In this document: positions 17,318 through 23,518 of the stretch, piece after piece | Layout of the letters: every line of letters begins with the position of its first letter | How positions within the stretch are numbered: the first letter of the stretch is position 1 | IMG/VR virus record: IMGVR_UViG_3300027759_000365 | Span: 1-26,782 of that record | From: a virus | DNA length: 26,782 nt | Reading direction: 5' to 3' (one strand) | Position numbers and translations under genes: made by a program | The notes under the pieces: model-generated | Seen by the model: the letters and a program-made list of their open reading frames with translations, nothing else | The model's database searches: none | Told to the model about the DNA's origin: nothing

Positions 17318-17349
17318 AAAAATAAATCTAAAAAATCTTGCAGAAAGGC

Positions 17350-17403
17350 TTGACAAAGTGCAGGAAGGTTGCTAGATTATCTTTTGTAAGCAATAAGGCT
17401 TAC
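17350..17403 (+). promoter_or_regulatory. Promoter P1 with TGCAGGAAGG spacer and initial hairpin
   Basis: TTGACA (17350-17355), a 17-bp spacer containing AAGTGCAGGAAGGTT, and TAGATT (17373-17378). The predicted start near 17385 is followed at once by GTAAGC-AATAAG-GCTTAC (17386-17403), so the transcript would begin with a hairpin. The same promoter design recurs at 18213 and 18735 and, in variant form, at three minus-strand sites. It drives the first rightward gene. Confidence 0.85.
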
Positions 17404-17424
17404 TTACACAGGGAGAAACAAACG

Positions 17425-17667
17425 ATGTATAAGACTTATGGAGTAGAAATCACAGCAGGCGGAGTTACTTATTATTTCCACCTAGACAACCTGAACAAGG
17501 TTCGTGAGTTGTTCGCAGGTTCTTGCGACATCACCCGCTTCATCGTGACTGAGGAGATTGACGGAAACGGACCTAAGCAGTTCCGCAAGATGGAGATGGC
17601 AGAAGTGCAGGACATCATCTGGGGTCGCACCGCACGAGTCCAAATCTTGCAGGCAGTAAGCGCCTAA
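17425..17667 (+). CDS. Small rightward-operon protein of unknown function
   Basis: 80 aa. The ATG at 17425 is chosen because it lies downstream of promoter P1 with GGGAG 11 nt upstream; an in-frame TTG at 17338 lies before the promoter and cannot be used by this transcript. The sequence shows a beta-hairpin-like start (YGVEITAGGVTYYFHLDN) followed by a helix (NKVRELFAG) and a basic helical end. No cysteine pairs, signal or membrane segment. It is the first gene of the only rightward block and has its own terminator directly after it, so it is an independent unit, probably abundant and early. The family is not recognised. Confidence 0.75.
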   Translation: MYKTYGVEITAGGVTYYFHLDNLNKVRELFAGSCDITRFIVTEEIDGNGPKQFRKMEMAEVQDIIWGRTARVQILQAVSA

Positions 17668-17681
17668 CCCAATAGGACTAG

Positions 17682-17717
17682 AGCCCCTTAGGTCACCCCC
17701 TGACCTGAGGGGCTTTC
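17682..17717 (+). terminator. Strong intrinsic terminator
   Basis: A 14-bp stem (17682-17695 with 17701-17714; one G-T pair) with a five-C loop, followed by TTT. It ends the P1 transcript 15 nt after the stop codon. Confidence 0.85.
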
Positions 17718-17762
17718 CTATGCCACCGCAATAAACACAAACACAAACGACGAGGAGACATT

Positions 17763-17969
17763 ATGAAGAAGATACTCACCGCAGTAAGCAACCGAGTAAA
17801 TGAAATGCTAAACAACCTAGACGAGAAGATTATAAACAGCGAGTGGGCTCAAAGTATCAGAGACGAATACCGCATTGAGAGGACACCTGAGGAGCAGGCA
17901 GAGATGAAGAAACTAGGCAAGTATGGGACACCTGAGAGTCGTGGCAAATACAACAGAGAGGGGTTCTAA
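17763..17969 (+). CDS. Small charged protein of unknown function
   Basis: 68 aa, ATG with GAGGAG 7 nt upstream. Mostly helical and charged (NRVNEMLNNLDEKIINSEWA; RTPEEQAEMKKLGKYG). It is immediately followed by the next gene (TAA then ATG with no gap), so the two are co-translated. No promoter of the P1 type directly precedes it, so it may depend on read-through or an unseen promoter. Function unknown. Confidence 0.7.
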   Translation: MKKILTAVSNRVNEMLNNLDEKIINSEWAQSIRDEYRIERTPEEQAEMKKLGKYGTPESRGKYNREGF

Positions 17970-18209
17970 ATGTATCAAGTGACTAACCCTAAGTCGGGTA
18001 AAAAATACACCTACAGCACCGCAAGACAGGCAGACGCACAAGCTTTAGCCACGAAACTAGGGGTAGAGGTTGTAGAGGTAATAGCAGTAGGCAGTCTGCC
18101 TAACCGCAGACCAAAGGTCTACACCGCAAAGGTCTGCCTATGTGGAAGGCGAGAGGACACCCACGAGTCCTACGATTGCTACAAAGACGACAAACTAACT
18201 AACGGCTAA
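17970..18209 (+). CDS. Small protein with C-terminal Cys/His residues
   Basis: 79 aa. The ATG abuts the previous stop, with GAGAGGGG inside the upstream gene as ribosome site. The N-terminus (MYQVTNPKSGKKYTYSTARQ) suggests a small beta-alpha fold; the C-terminus has CLCGRREDTHESYDC, a possible metal-binding loop. The gene carries one GGGTAAAAA motif (17996-18004) in the sense direction. Promoter P2 starts 4 nt after its stop. Function unknown. Confidence 0.7.
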   Translation: MYQVTNPKSGKKYTYSTARQADAQALATKLGVEVVEVIAVGSLPNRRPKVYTAKVCLCGRREDTHESYDCYKDDKLTNG

Positions 18210-18212
18210 GAC

Positions 18213-18252
18213 TTGACAAAGTGCAGAGAGGTTTATAGACTTACACCGTAAG
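18213..18252 (+). promoter_or_regulatory. Promoter P2 with CTTAC/GTAAG inverted repeat at -10
   Basis: TTGACA (18213-18218), a 17-bp spacer with AAGTGCAGAGAGGTT, then TAGACT (18236-18241). CTTAC (18240-18244) and GTAAG (18248-18252) form an inverted repeat that overlaps the -10 and start. It drives the DUF3846 gene. Confidence 0.85.
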
Positions 18253-18280
18253 CAAGTAACAACAAGACAAAGGACACCCA

Positions 18281-18655
18281 ATGACAACAAAGACAGCCTT
18301 ACAGGTAACAACAACAGGAGAGGTCACAGAGTTAGACCTAGCCTCGGACAGCCTCAACAAACTACAGACCGCAGTAGGTGGGTGGGTGCAGGCGATAGAC
18401 CTAGCCTCAGACCTCTCAATGTGGTGCAACGAAGAAGGCAAACTGACAGGGCTACCGCATAACCCATACGCACAATATATGTGGGACAAAGTATTCGGGG
18501 CACACACGGACTACCTAGTCGGGGACATAGTTCTCACAGGTGGGACAGACTCAGAAGGTGAGACTATTGGACTCACACAGGAGCAGGTAGACATTATGAA
18601 ACTGACCGTAGCAAAGGTGCAGAAGTTCGTAGAACCTAGCATTACACTTATCTAG
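18281..18655 (+). CDS. DUF3846-type phage protein
   Basis: 124 aa. Resemblance to DUF3846 proteins: LNKLQTAVGGWVQAIDL, then MWCNEEGKLTGLPHNPYAQ, then YLVGDIVLTGG followed by GETIGLTQEQ. These features (a 'Q-AVGG-', 'NEEGKL-GLP-NP' and 'GD-VLTGG' series) are the family core, found in phages and mobile elements and of unknown biochemical role. Its promoter P2 lies 40 nt upstream, AAAGGA precedes the ATG, and a strong terminator follows, so it forms a one-gene unit. Confidence 0.85.
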   Translation: MTTKTALQVTTTGEVTELDLASDSLNKLQTAVGGWVQAIDLASDLSMWCNEEGKLTGLPHNPYAQYMWDKVFGAHTDYLVGDIVLTGGTDSEGETIGLTQEQVDIMKLTVAKVQKFVEPSITLI

Positions 18656-18669
18656 TCACGGGACAGAAG

Positions 18670-18699
18670 AGCCCCCTTGCTTAGGCAGGGGGGTTTTTC
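18670..18699 (+). terminator. Intrinsic terminator
   Basis: CCCCCTTGC pairs with GCAGGGGG around a 4-nt loop (TTAG), followed by TTTTT. It lies 14 nt after the DUF3846 stop. Confidence 0.88.
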
Positions 18700-18734
18700 T
18701 TTATCAAACTGTTATACGACACGCCGTAAAGGAC

Positions 18735-18789
18735 TTGACAAAGTGCAGGAAGGTTGGCATAGTTCACTTATTGCTACAGGGAGTAGCAA
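18735..18789 (+). promoter_or_regulatory. Promoter P3 with TGCAGGAAGG spacer and initial hairpin
   Basis: TTGACA (18735-18740), a 17-bp spacer beginning AAGTGCAGGAAGGTT (identical to P1), then CATAGT (18758-18763). TTGCTAC (18771-18777) and GTAGCAA (18783-18789) form a hairpin starting at about +1, as in P1. It drives the two genes at 18812-19218. Confidence 0.8.
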
Positions 18790-18811
18790 ACAGAACAAAG
18801 GAAACGACGAA

Positions 18812-18967
18812 ATGATAAGTGACTTTTTCGGAAACAGACTAGATGACATCTCATATTTTTTTGGAAGTATCGTAGATTGGCTAGAAGAGAACCTAACTAC
18901 TGACGGCCCTTGGCCCGCATTGCTTGCAGTTGTTATCTGCACCGTGGTTGGGATACTGACACTATGA
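18812..18967 (+). CDS. Small single-pass membrane protein
   Basis: 51 aa. The ATG at 18812 lies after promoter P3 with AAAGGA upstream; a longer frame would start inside the preceding terminator. The C-terminal half is one hydrophobic helix (WPALLAVVICTVVGILTL) preceded by an acidic amphipathic part (DDISYFFGSIVDWLEENL). It could act at the host membrane, for example in superinfection exclusion, but this is a guess. It overlaps the next gene by ATGA. Confidence 0.7.
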   Translation: MISDFFGNRLDDISYFFGSIVDWLEENLTTDGPWPALLAVVICTVVGILTL

Positions 18968-19218
18968 CAACAACAAAGACAGAACCACTAGAGGCAGAAG
19001 TAGCAGAGGCTATGAAGAGGCACGACCCTAAACAAGGGCACACCTACAATGCAGAGACGCAAGAGTATTTCACGACCTGTGTGAAGTGTGGGCAAGACAT
19101 CTACGGCGCATACGCAGAGGACGAAGAGCGTGGGCGTGTCTTTATAGGTTGGTTCTCAGATGCGAAGAACGCAAAAGGAAAGCACATTGCAGTTATTCAT
19201 TGTCCAATAATTTGGTGA
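18964..19218 (+). CDS. Small putative zinc-binding protein
   Basis: 84 aa, start overlapping the upstream stop (ATGA) and therefore coupled to it. CVKCGQDIYG in the middle and HC near the C-terminus give a possible C2HC-type metal site. The N-terminus is charged (LEAEVAEAMKRHDPKQGHTY). It is the last rightward gene; the convergent terminator begins 16 nt later. Function unknown. Confidence 0.7.
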   Translation: MTTTKTEPLEAEVAEAMKRHDPKQGHTYNAETQEYFTTCVKCGQDIYGAYAEDEERGRVFIGWFSDAKNAKGKHIAVIHCPIIW

Positions 19219-19233
19219 AGATTTAGAAAGAGG

Positions 19234-19265
19234 AGACCCAAGGGGTAAAAATTCCCCCTGGGTCT
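19234..19265. terminator. Bidirectional terminator holding a GGGGTAAAAAT motif
   Basis: AGACCCA-A-GGGG (19234-19245) pairs with CCCC-C-TGGGTCT (19254-19265); one internal A-C mismatch. The loop is TAAAAATT. It lies between convergent transcription units (the rightward gene ends at 19218, holin stop at 19284). The 5' arm and loop contain GGGGTAAAAAT, one of the 14 copies of the repeated motif. Confidence 0.8.
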
Positions 19266-19283
19266 TCCTGTTCACAGGTCTAA

Positions 19284-19559
19284 CTACTTAGATGCTGCAC
19301 CCTTACTAGGTGCCCTTTTCTTATCTACAGCCGCAAAGACATCATCTATCTCTGCCGCAGTGAGTTTCCCATCTTGTAGATAAGCGCGACTCAACCCCTC
19401 AACTACGGTCGCCACGCCACCTATGCCAGCCATCAAGATTGCTTGTGTGAGTTCTACGCCAGCAATAGCGCCAGCCCCAATCACAGATAACCCAGATGCT
19501 GCGAACACCGCCATAATTCTTGATAGAACCATTTTGGTCTTTTCTGTATTTGCTGCCAT
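19284..19559 (-). CDS. Holin
   Basis: 91 aa. The ATG at 19559 is chosen for its GGAAGGA site; a longer frame runs into the hairpin region upstream. Two hydrophobic segments (MAVFAASGLSVIGAGAIAGV and QAILMAGIGGVATVVEGLSRA) are followed by a charged tail (LQDGKLTAAEIDDVFAAVDKK). This plan, with the 'DGKLT-EI--VF' tail, is typical of actinophage holins that form the inner-membrane lesion timing lysis. Its position after the two wall-active genes supports the call. Confidence 0.75.
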   Translation of the reverse strand: MAANTEKTKMVLSRIMAVFAASGLSVIGAGAIAGVELTQAILMAGIGGVATVVEGLSRAYLQDGKLTAAEIDDVFAAVDKKRAPSKGAASK

Positions 19560-19593
19560 TTTGTGCCGTCCTTCCATAGTCCGCACTAATGAC

Positions 19594-19652
19594 GTTGCTA
19601 CGGGACGCAACAACGCCCAGCCCCTCAATAATAGATGAGAGACTGGGCGTTG
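19594..19652 (-). promoter_or_regulatory. Hairpin between lysin-accessory and holin genes
   Basis: CAACGCCCAG (19611-19620) and CTGGGCGTTG (19643-19652) are a perfect 10-bp inverted repeat with a 22-nt loop. A second small stem, GTTGC...GCAAC, adjoins at about 19594-19611. There is no T tract after it in the leftward direction, so it is more likely an RNA processing, stability or attenuation element than a full terminator. It could tune holin expression. Confidence 0.65.
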
Positions 19653-19663
19653 ATATGAAAGAA

Positions 19664-20095
19664 CTAAGGCAGGATTTCTACTGCCGTGCCACTAAATAAA
19701 GCCTCAATCGTTGCTAAGTCAGAACAATCTTTTGATTCTATGCGCTTATCTTTTTGGAACTCTTGTAGAGCAGAGCAAGTGTTCTCACCGAAGTAGCCAC
19801 TCTTCTCATCTCCTGCAGAGGAGTAGCCAAGTTCAATCAAACGCTTCTGAACTGAGATGACAGAGCGTGAATTGCGAGCGCTTCCGCAGCAAACAAGCGC
19901 AGCCATCTGGACATAAACACCAGAACCTTTGGCAGCTACGTTCGACTGATCGGAATTTTTACCCCTTTTAGCTTCAGGAGCTGCTGCAGCTACAGCTACA
20001 GCTTCTTGCTTCACAACAACTTCTGGTTCTGGGACAACAACAACCGCATCTACTTTTGGAACAATAGGTTCGGCTGGCTTGAATTCTTCTGACAT
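19664..20095 (-). CDS. Peptidoglycan-binding (PG_binding_1-like) protein
   Basis: 143 aa; the ATG at 20095 has AAGGAAGG upstream. Residues 1-55 are a Pro/Val/Ala/Glu-rich linker of low complexity. Residues about 80-135 match the peptidoglycan-binding domain 1 fold (SVQKRLIELGYSSAGDEKSG, YFGENTCSALQEFQKDKRI). C69, C70, C107 and C124 could make disulfides. No catalytic domain is present, so it may work with the lysozyme encoded just upstream, or be the wall-binding part of a split endolysin. It overlaps no neighbour. Confidence 0.8.
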   Translation of the reverse strand: MSEEFKPAEPIVPKVDAVVVVPEPEVVVKQEAVAVAAAAPEAKRGKNSDQSNVAAKGSGVYVQMAALVCCGSARNSRSVISVQKRLIELGYSSAGDEKSGYFGENTCSALQEFQKDKRIESKDCSDLATIEALFSGTAVEILP

Positions 20096-20108
20096 ATAGG
20101 TTTCCTTC

Positions 20109-20777
20109 CTACTTTGATGGGAATTTAGCAACCCACGAATAGAGGTCACCAACTTTCCCTCCATTATAAGCGTTATTGCCTACCCCCCAAGCGCCGAAAT
20201 CTTCTCCTCCACCTGACATTAGGAAAGCAATCCGCGCATTGGCTACTGGGTTGAATAGTTCTTCGTTGGTTGTGAGACCGTATCTCTCACGGCGGTCTGT
20301 TCCAAGACTGCCAATCATATTGATTTGGAACAATCCATAGGAGTTATCTCCTGTATTGGAGTTCTCATTGTGCGATGTAGGTCCTCCACGGGACTCTCGC
20401 ATCGCAATACCCCAAGCAAGTTTCAAGGCTTCTCCCTTGAATCCAACTGCTTTGAGAAGTTCTTTGAGTTCCTCAGGCTCTAATGGCGCTCGACGTTCCG
20501 CATACTTCGCAAGAACTGATGGGGCTGGAGGATTTGTAGTGACTGAAGCTGTCGTAAGTGAGTAGATTTTTACCCCTTTATCGACGCGATCAGGGATCAC
20601 TACGTTCTTCTTTACTGTCGTTGATGTCGTTGTTGATGTATCTGCTACTGCTACTACATTGGATTGGCTATCGTTGTTTCCAACTGCTTGGGCTACCGCA
20701 GCGCTGGCACTCAATAGCACGAAAGCCATTGACAAACCGAACACTACTGTTTCTGCTTCGCGTTTAGAAATACGCAT
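20109..20777 (-). CDS. Secreted lysozyme / lytic transglycosylase (endolysin)
   Basis: 222 aa, AAAGGAG before the ATG. Residues about 10-32 form a signal peptide or anchor (VVFGLSMAFVLLSASAAVAQ). A Ser/Thr/Val-rich linker to about 85 leads to a lysozyme-like SLT domain (110-222): AWGIAMRESRGG with catalytic E128, then NSYGLFQINM, then NPVANARIAFLMS, and WGVGNNAYNGG. The order fits transglycosylase-type muramidases cleaving the glycan backbone. With the PG-binding protein and holin directly downstream it makes the lysis cassette; export by a signal peptide suggests holin-triggered or SAR-type release. A virion-associated wall hydrolase is the alternative. Confidence 0.82.
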   Translation of the reverse strand: MRISKREAETVVFGLSMAFVLLSASAAVAQAVGNNDSQSNVVAVADTSTTTSTTVKKNVVIPDRVDKGVKIYSLTTASVTTNPPAPSVLAKYAERRAPLEPEELKELLKAVGFKGEALKLAWGIAMRESRGGPTSHNENSNTGDNSYGLFQINMIGSLGTDRRERYGLTTNEELFNPVANARIAFLMSGGGEDFGAWGVGNNAYNGGKVGDLYSWVAKFPSK

Positions 20778-20950
20778 TGTTGCTCCTTTGTTAGGGGATA
20801 GGGACAGGTGCTAGTGAAACTGCACCGAAGGGCGTTATATAGCCCTCATCATTTTGTCTAATACGTCTTTACCTCCTAAACCCTAGCACGTTTGCAGGGT
20901 AATCCACCCCCTAAGAATACCCCAAAAGGTGGATTTCCCCCAACAAAAGG
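20778..20950 (-). promoter_or_regulatory. Intergenic region with two inverted repeats upstream of the lysis cassette
   Basis: AATCCACC (20901-20908) and GGTGGATT (20928-20935) form an 8-bp inverted repeat that may end the DUF6011-like gene transcript. AGGGC-GTTATATA-GCCCT (20829-20846) is a second hairpin. On the minus strand CCCTGCAAACGT near 20898-20887 resembles the spacer of promoter P4 (CCCTGCAAATGT), but no convincing -35/-10 pair accompanies it. A dedicated lysis promoter is likely here but cannot be placed. Confidence 0.45.
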
Positions 20951-21571
20951 TTACGGGAGTATGAACGCCTTCCTGCACTCTGGTCCAAGCATCAACTCAC
21001 GGCTCTTAGGGTCTGTGAGTTCAGCACCGCATTTGCCACAGCATTGGTAATGTTCAGCAAACAACTTGGTGTATTTGTATGGGTCAGTCTTGATTATCCG
21101 TGTAAACACAAGGGCGTCCTCAACGGCTGGTCGGACACGAGTGAACGCTCCAACTGAACCATATAACTTCTTGATGTAGGTCTTCTTCATATATTCCTTG
21201 ACCTCAACGAAGACTAAATCTCCGTGCACTTTGTCCTTCAGAAGGTCAGTCATCAACTCAGAAACTGGTATCGCATACTTGCTTTTAGGCACTCCCTGAA
21301 GTGCCCCAATAAGTTCTCCATAGAGGTTAGGTTCTGCCTTTTTTATCAATTCAGCGAAGGCTGGAGATGGCAAGGTTGGCTGGACAACCATCTTTGGGTA
21401 TCCCAAGAAAAGTCCAATCAGGCTTGATGCCTTCTTGATGTCAAGAGTTTTTTTCTCCGCAAGATATGCAGAGACCATCTCTCTCGGGACTTCCCGATTA
21501 TTTACCAAGTCATCAAGAAACTTGATTTGCTTCTCTGATGCTGGTGCGTATGTTGATGTCATTTGTGTCAT
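20951..21571 (-). CDS. DUF6011-like zinc-ribbon phage protein
   Basis: 206 aa, first gene after promoter P4, with AGGGAGG before the ATG. Residues 10-60 (PASEKQIKFLDDLVNNREVP ... KKASSLIGLFLG) match the 'ASEKQ--F---L' helical module seen in many phage proteins. The C-terminus (CCGKCGAELTDPKSRELMLG, PEC) is a zinc ribbon of the DUF6011 type. The central domain is not recognised. Such proteins are common in actinophage early regions and may bind nucleic acid (inference). Confidence 0.8.
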   Translation of the reverse strand: MTQMTSTYAPASEKQIKFLDDLVNNREVPREMVSAYLAEKKTLDIKKASSLIGLFLGYPKMVVQPTLPSPAFAELIKKAEPNLYGELIGALQGVPKSKYAIPVSELMTDLLKDKVHGDLVFVEVKEYMKKTYIKKLYGSVGAFTRVRPAVEDALVFTRIIKTDPYKYTKLFAEHYQCCGKCGAELTDPKSRELMLGPECRKAFILP

Positions 21572-21600
21572 TTGATTTGCCTCCCTGTTGGCTTTAGACC

Positions 21601-21629
21601 AATCTACCTGACATTTGCAGGGAAGTCAA
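21601..21629 (-). promoter_or_regulatory. Promoter P4
   Basis: Minus strand: TTGACT (21629-21624), a 17-bp spacer TCCCTGCAAATGTCAGG, then TAGATT (21606-21601). The spacer contains CCTG...CAGG as an imperfect dyad, and the CCCTGCA core is the complement of the TGCAGG core in P1-P3. It drives the gene at 21571. Confidence 0.8.
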
Positions 21630-21633
21630 GTTA

Positions 21634-22047
21634 TTAGCCTGACTTTTTTGGAGAGAGACTTGGATACTCATCTTCGTAGTATGAGTCGTCCGCAAACCCC
21701 GTATAGGAGTAGGTCGGCTTCACATAGTTCTCTGAGACCTGATGCATAACTGACCACACCTCAGAGAGGCTGTGAGTGAAGTCTGCACCACGAGTCTGAT
21801 ACATACGAGACTTGTAGTTGTTGTATTGCATCTCCTCGATGGTCTTCAACACCCACTCCGCATACTTCTTCTTCGAGACAAACACACGATGTGGGTAGTC
21901 CCGCTGCGGGGTATCTAGAATTTTTACCCCAGCGAACTTCGCCAGAGCTTCCAAACTCTTCTTGTCACGACCACGAACAATCATTTTCTTTTTGTCCTGC
22001 AGGTCTACGACCGCAGATACAAAACCTGTTTCACTAAATAGCCACAT
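21634..22047 (-). CDS. Conserved actinophage protein of unknown function
   Basis: 137 aa. MWLFSETGFVSAVVD, then a charged MIVRGRDKKSLEAL strand-helix, YPHRVFVSKKKYAEWV and finally HSLSEVWSVMHQV follow the pattern of a small protein common in actinobacteriophages ('MWLF...GF-S-V ... YP-RV ... F...VWSVM'). Its function is not known to me. The start has GAAAGGACG upstream, a variant of the recurring leader. It contains a GGGGTAAAAAT motif (21920-21930) inside the coding sequence, read as GVKI. Confidence 0.8.
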   Translation of the reverse strand: MWLFSETGFVSAVVDLQDKKKMIVRGRDKKSLEALAKFAGVKILDTPQRDYPHRVFVSKKKYAEWVLKTIEEMQYNNYKSRMYQTRGADFTHSLSEVWSVMHQVSENYVKPTYSYTGFADDSYYEDEYPSLSPKKSG

Positions 22048-22078
22048 TTGGCGTCCTTTCGTCTTTCATTAGTAGTTG

Positions 22079-22228
22079 TTATTTCTCTCTTGCACTTAGA
22101 AGTGCAGAAGTTATTGCAATAAAGCCAAACGACATTACGAGGTTTGGGTAGTAAGTGACCGCAGCGATTACTGATGCGACGCAAGCGAGCGCAGAGATTA
22201 CTGAAGTCCAAACAATGTTCTTAGGCAT
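22079..22228 (-). CDS. Small two-pass membrane protein
   Basis: 49 aa. The ATG at 22228 overlaps the end of the HTH gene (ATGCCTAA) and is preceded by AAAAGGA. Two hydrophobic segments are present (WTSVISALACVASVIAAVTY and NLVMSFGFIAITSALLS). A longer frame to 22342 would overlap the HTH gene almost fully and is not chosen. Function unknown; holin-like size but far from the lysis genes. Confidence 0.65.
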   Translation of the reverse strand: MPKNIVWTSVISALACVASVIAAVTYYPNLVMSFGFIAITSALLSAREK

Positions 22229-22421
22229 CTGTATTCCTTTTCTTGTCAGGTCGGGTTCTTCCAACCAAACGAGTTGATGGGTCTCTAACGACTGTGCCCT
22301 GCGAATAAATCGCCTTGCGTGCAGTTCGGTATGCGACTCCAAGTTCCTTTGCTACTGCTTCTATTGCGAAACCTTTGTCATAAAGTTCCGAAGCCTGTTG
22401 TGCGATGTTTGCACTCTTCAT
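22221..22421 (-). CDS. Small HTH protein
   Basis: 66 aa. An HTH of the resolvase or sigma-region-4 type is visible: ASELYDKGFAIEAVAKELGV followed by AYRTARKAIYSQG, then a basic tail (VGRTRPDKKRN). It lies in a run of overlapping small genes; its start codon is within a GGTAAAAATG copy of the repeated motif, which also holds the previous gene's TAA stop. It could regulate the phage promoters. Confidence 0.75.
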   Translation of the reverse strand: MKSANIAQQASELYDKGFAIEAVAKELGVAYRTARKAIYSQGTVVRDPSTRLVGRTRPDKKRNTDA

Positions 22422-22423
22422 TT

Positions 22424-22930
22424 TTACCTTTCGTATCCTTCTTCTATGGGTCTTTGGACTGCTCCCCCGATTGTGTCAGGGTCGCCACCTAAAGACGCTA
22501 TCCAATTACGGGTCTCTTCGTCGTCGGGGTCGCTAGTCACTCTACGACCAGCGTTCCAAGTGAACGGAGAGGTTGCTCCCACAGGTAAGACAAACAGGTG
22601 ATACTGATTAGCCGTATCAACAAGTTGGCTTTCGGGTGGGAAGATTTCTATGGCTTCTCTTTCCGCACCAACAAGTTCGTTCTTGATGCGTTGGAAGTGT
22701 CGCCAGTCTCTTATTGCTTTTCTGTTTTGATGTCTGATGCTCAGGTGGATTGCACCTTCTTCAGTTGCCTCAAACAGAAACTTATGAACTACATAGAACG
22801 AGTTAGCCCAAAGGGTTTCGTGTTCCCGTAGTGAGTCTTTTGCTTCCTTCCCGTGTGCGTATGGGACTGCTTCTTGAAACGGCGTCCATACTTTTTGGGG
22901 GAGCGTTCGTCCACCTTTATGCTTTGACAT
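22424..22930 (-). CDS. DUF7694-like conserved phage protein
   Basis: 168 aa. IRDWRHFQRIKNELVGAERE, AIEIFPPESQLVDTANQYHL and FVLPVGATSPFTWN make a very conserved phage block in which a W-x-x-FQ-IKNELVG motif and 'E--LVDTANQYHL' recur; I associate it with DUF7694, whose function is unknown. The C-terminal NWIASLGGDPDTIGGAVQRP is family-typical as well. The ATG overlaps a GGGTAAAAATG motif and follows the CGACGAAAGGACA leader. Confidence 0.85.
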   Translation of the reverse strand: MSKHKGGRTLPQKVWTPFQEAVPYAHGKEAKDSLREHETLWANSFYVVHKFLFEATEEGAIHLSIRHQNRKAIRDWRHFQRIKNELVGAEREAIEIFPPESQLVDTANQYHLFVLPVGATSPFTWNAGRRVTSDPDDEETRNWIASLGGDPDTIGGAVQRPIEEGYER

Positions 22931-22952
22931 TTTTACCCTGTCCTTTCGTCGC

Positions 22953-23141
22953 TTATGGGTAGAGCAAGTTCTTGCAGAAAGAACTCATCTCTTCTACTGG
23001 AACTCGGCACGCTTCAGGTGTCGTGATGTGGTCTGCGAACGCAAACACCGCAAGGAATAGCAGGAACAAGATTGTCCCAACTACATAGCGCCCTCGCTTA
23101 GTGAGGCTTACGCCTAACCATCTCTCAACTGCATTTATCAT
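22953..23141 (-). CDS. Small single-pass membrane protein
   Basis: 62 aa, ATG at 23141 preceded by the CGACGAAAGGACA leader, under promoter P5. A charged N-terminus (MINAVERWLGVSLTKRGR) precedes one strong membrane helix (YVVGTILFLLFLAVFAFADH), and the outer part has two cysteines. Function unknown. Confidence 0.7.
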   Translation of the reverse strand: MINAVERWLGVSLTKRGRYVVGTILFLLFLAVFAFADHITTPEACRVPVEEMSSFCKNLLYP

Positions 23142-23164
23142 TTCGTGTCCTTTCGTCGTTTTGG

Positions 23165-23205
23165 CTTACAGATGTAAGTCTATCAGACCTTCCTGCATTT
23201 TGCAA
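23165..23205 (-). promoter_or_regulatory. Promoter P5 with CTTACA/TGTAAG inverted repeat
   Basis: Minus strand: TTGCAA (23205-23200), a 17-bp spacer AATGCAGGAAGGTCTGA, then TAGACT (23182-23177). CTTACA (23178-23173) and TGTAAG (23170-23165) make an inverted repeat over the -10 and start, as in P2. The spacer core TGCAGGAAGGT is identical to P1 and P3 although the promoter faces the other way. Confidence 0.85.
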
Positions 23206-23210
23206 GTAGG

Positions 23211-23513
23211 TTATGAAACTTTCTTTTTTGCGTCAAGCATTTGTCGGGCACGCTTGGCTCGCATTTTCCTATCCCAACGCTCGGCACGATTACCAATGCG
23301 CTCGGCAGATGAACCAATGAAGTCAAACAACTTTCCTAGTGCAATCATAGGAAGAAAAATTGCTAACCCTAAAAACTCTTCATCACCTTGTGCCTTATCT
23401 AGTGCCTTTGGGTTATAAATGTAGGTGGTGTTATCTCCACGCTTTGCAGGCTTCATACTTCTCCTTGCACGCTTGTAAGTGCCATAGATGGCGCTGTCTG
23501 GTAATCCATACAT
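23211..23513 (-). CDS. Basic protein with one hydrophobic segment, unknown function
   Basis: 100 aa. N- and C-terminal parts are rich in K and R (YKRARRSMKPAKRG; RWDRKMRAKRARQMLDAKKK). The middle has a hydrophobic, probably membrane-inserted stretch (EEFLGLAIFLPMIALGKLFD). It follows promoter P6 and the CGACGAAAGGACA leader. Function unknown. Confidence 0.65.
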   Translation of the reverse strand: MYGLPDSAIYGTYKRARRSMKPAKRGDNTTYIYNPKALDKAQGDEEFLGLAIFLPMIALGKLFDFIGSSAERIGNRAERWDRKMRAKRARQMLDAKKKVS

Positions 23514-23518
23514 CTTGC

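Noticed and set aside
17338-17424. N-terminal extension of the 80-aa rightward gene from a TTG
   Set aside because: It would begin upstream of and run through promoter P1, whose transcript starts near 17385; the ATG at 17425 has a ribosome site.
20965-20985. GTGCAGGAAGG match on the minus strand, identical to the promoter spacer core
   Set aside because: It lies in the 3' coding end of the DUF6011-like gene (codons for the PEC-R-K-A zinc ribbon end), with no -35/-10 pair and nothing to express downstream in phase; most likely coincidental.
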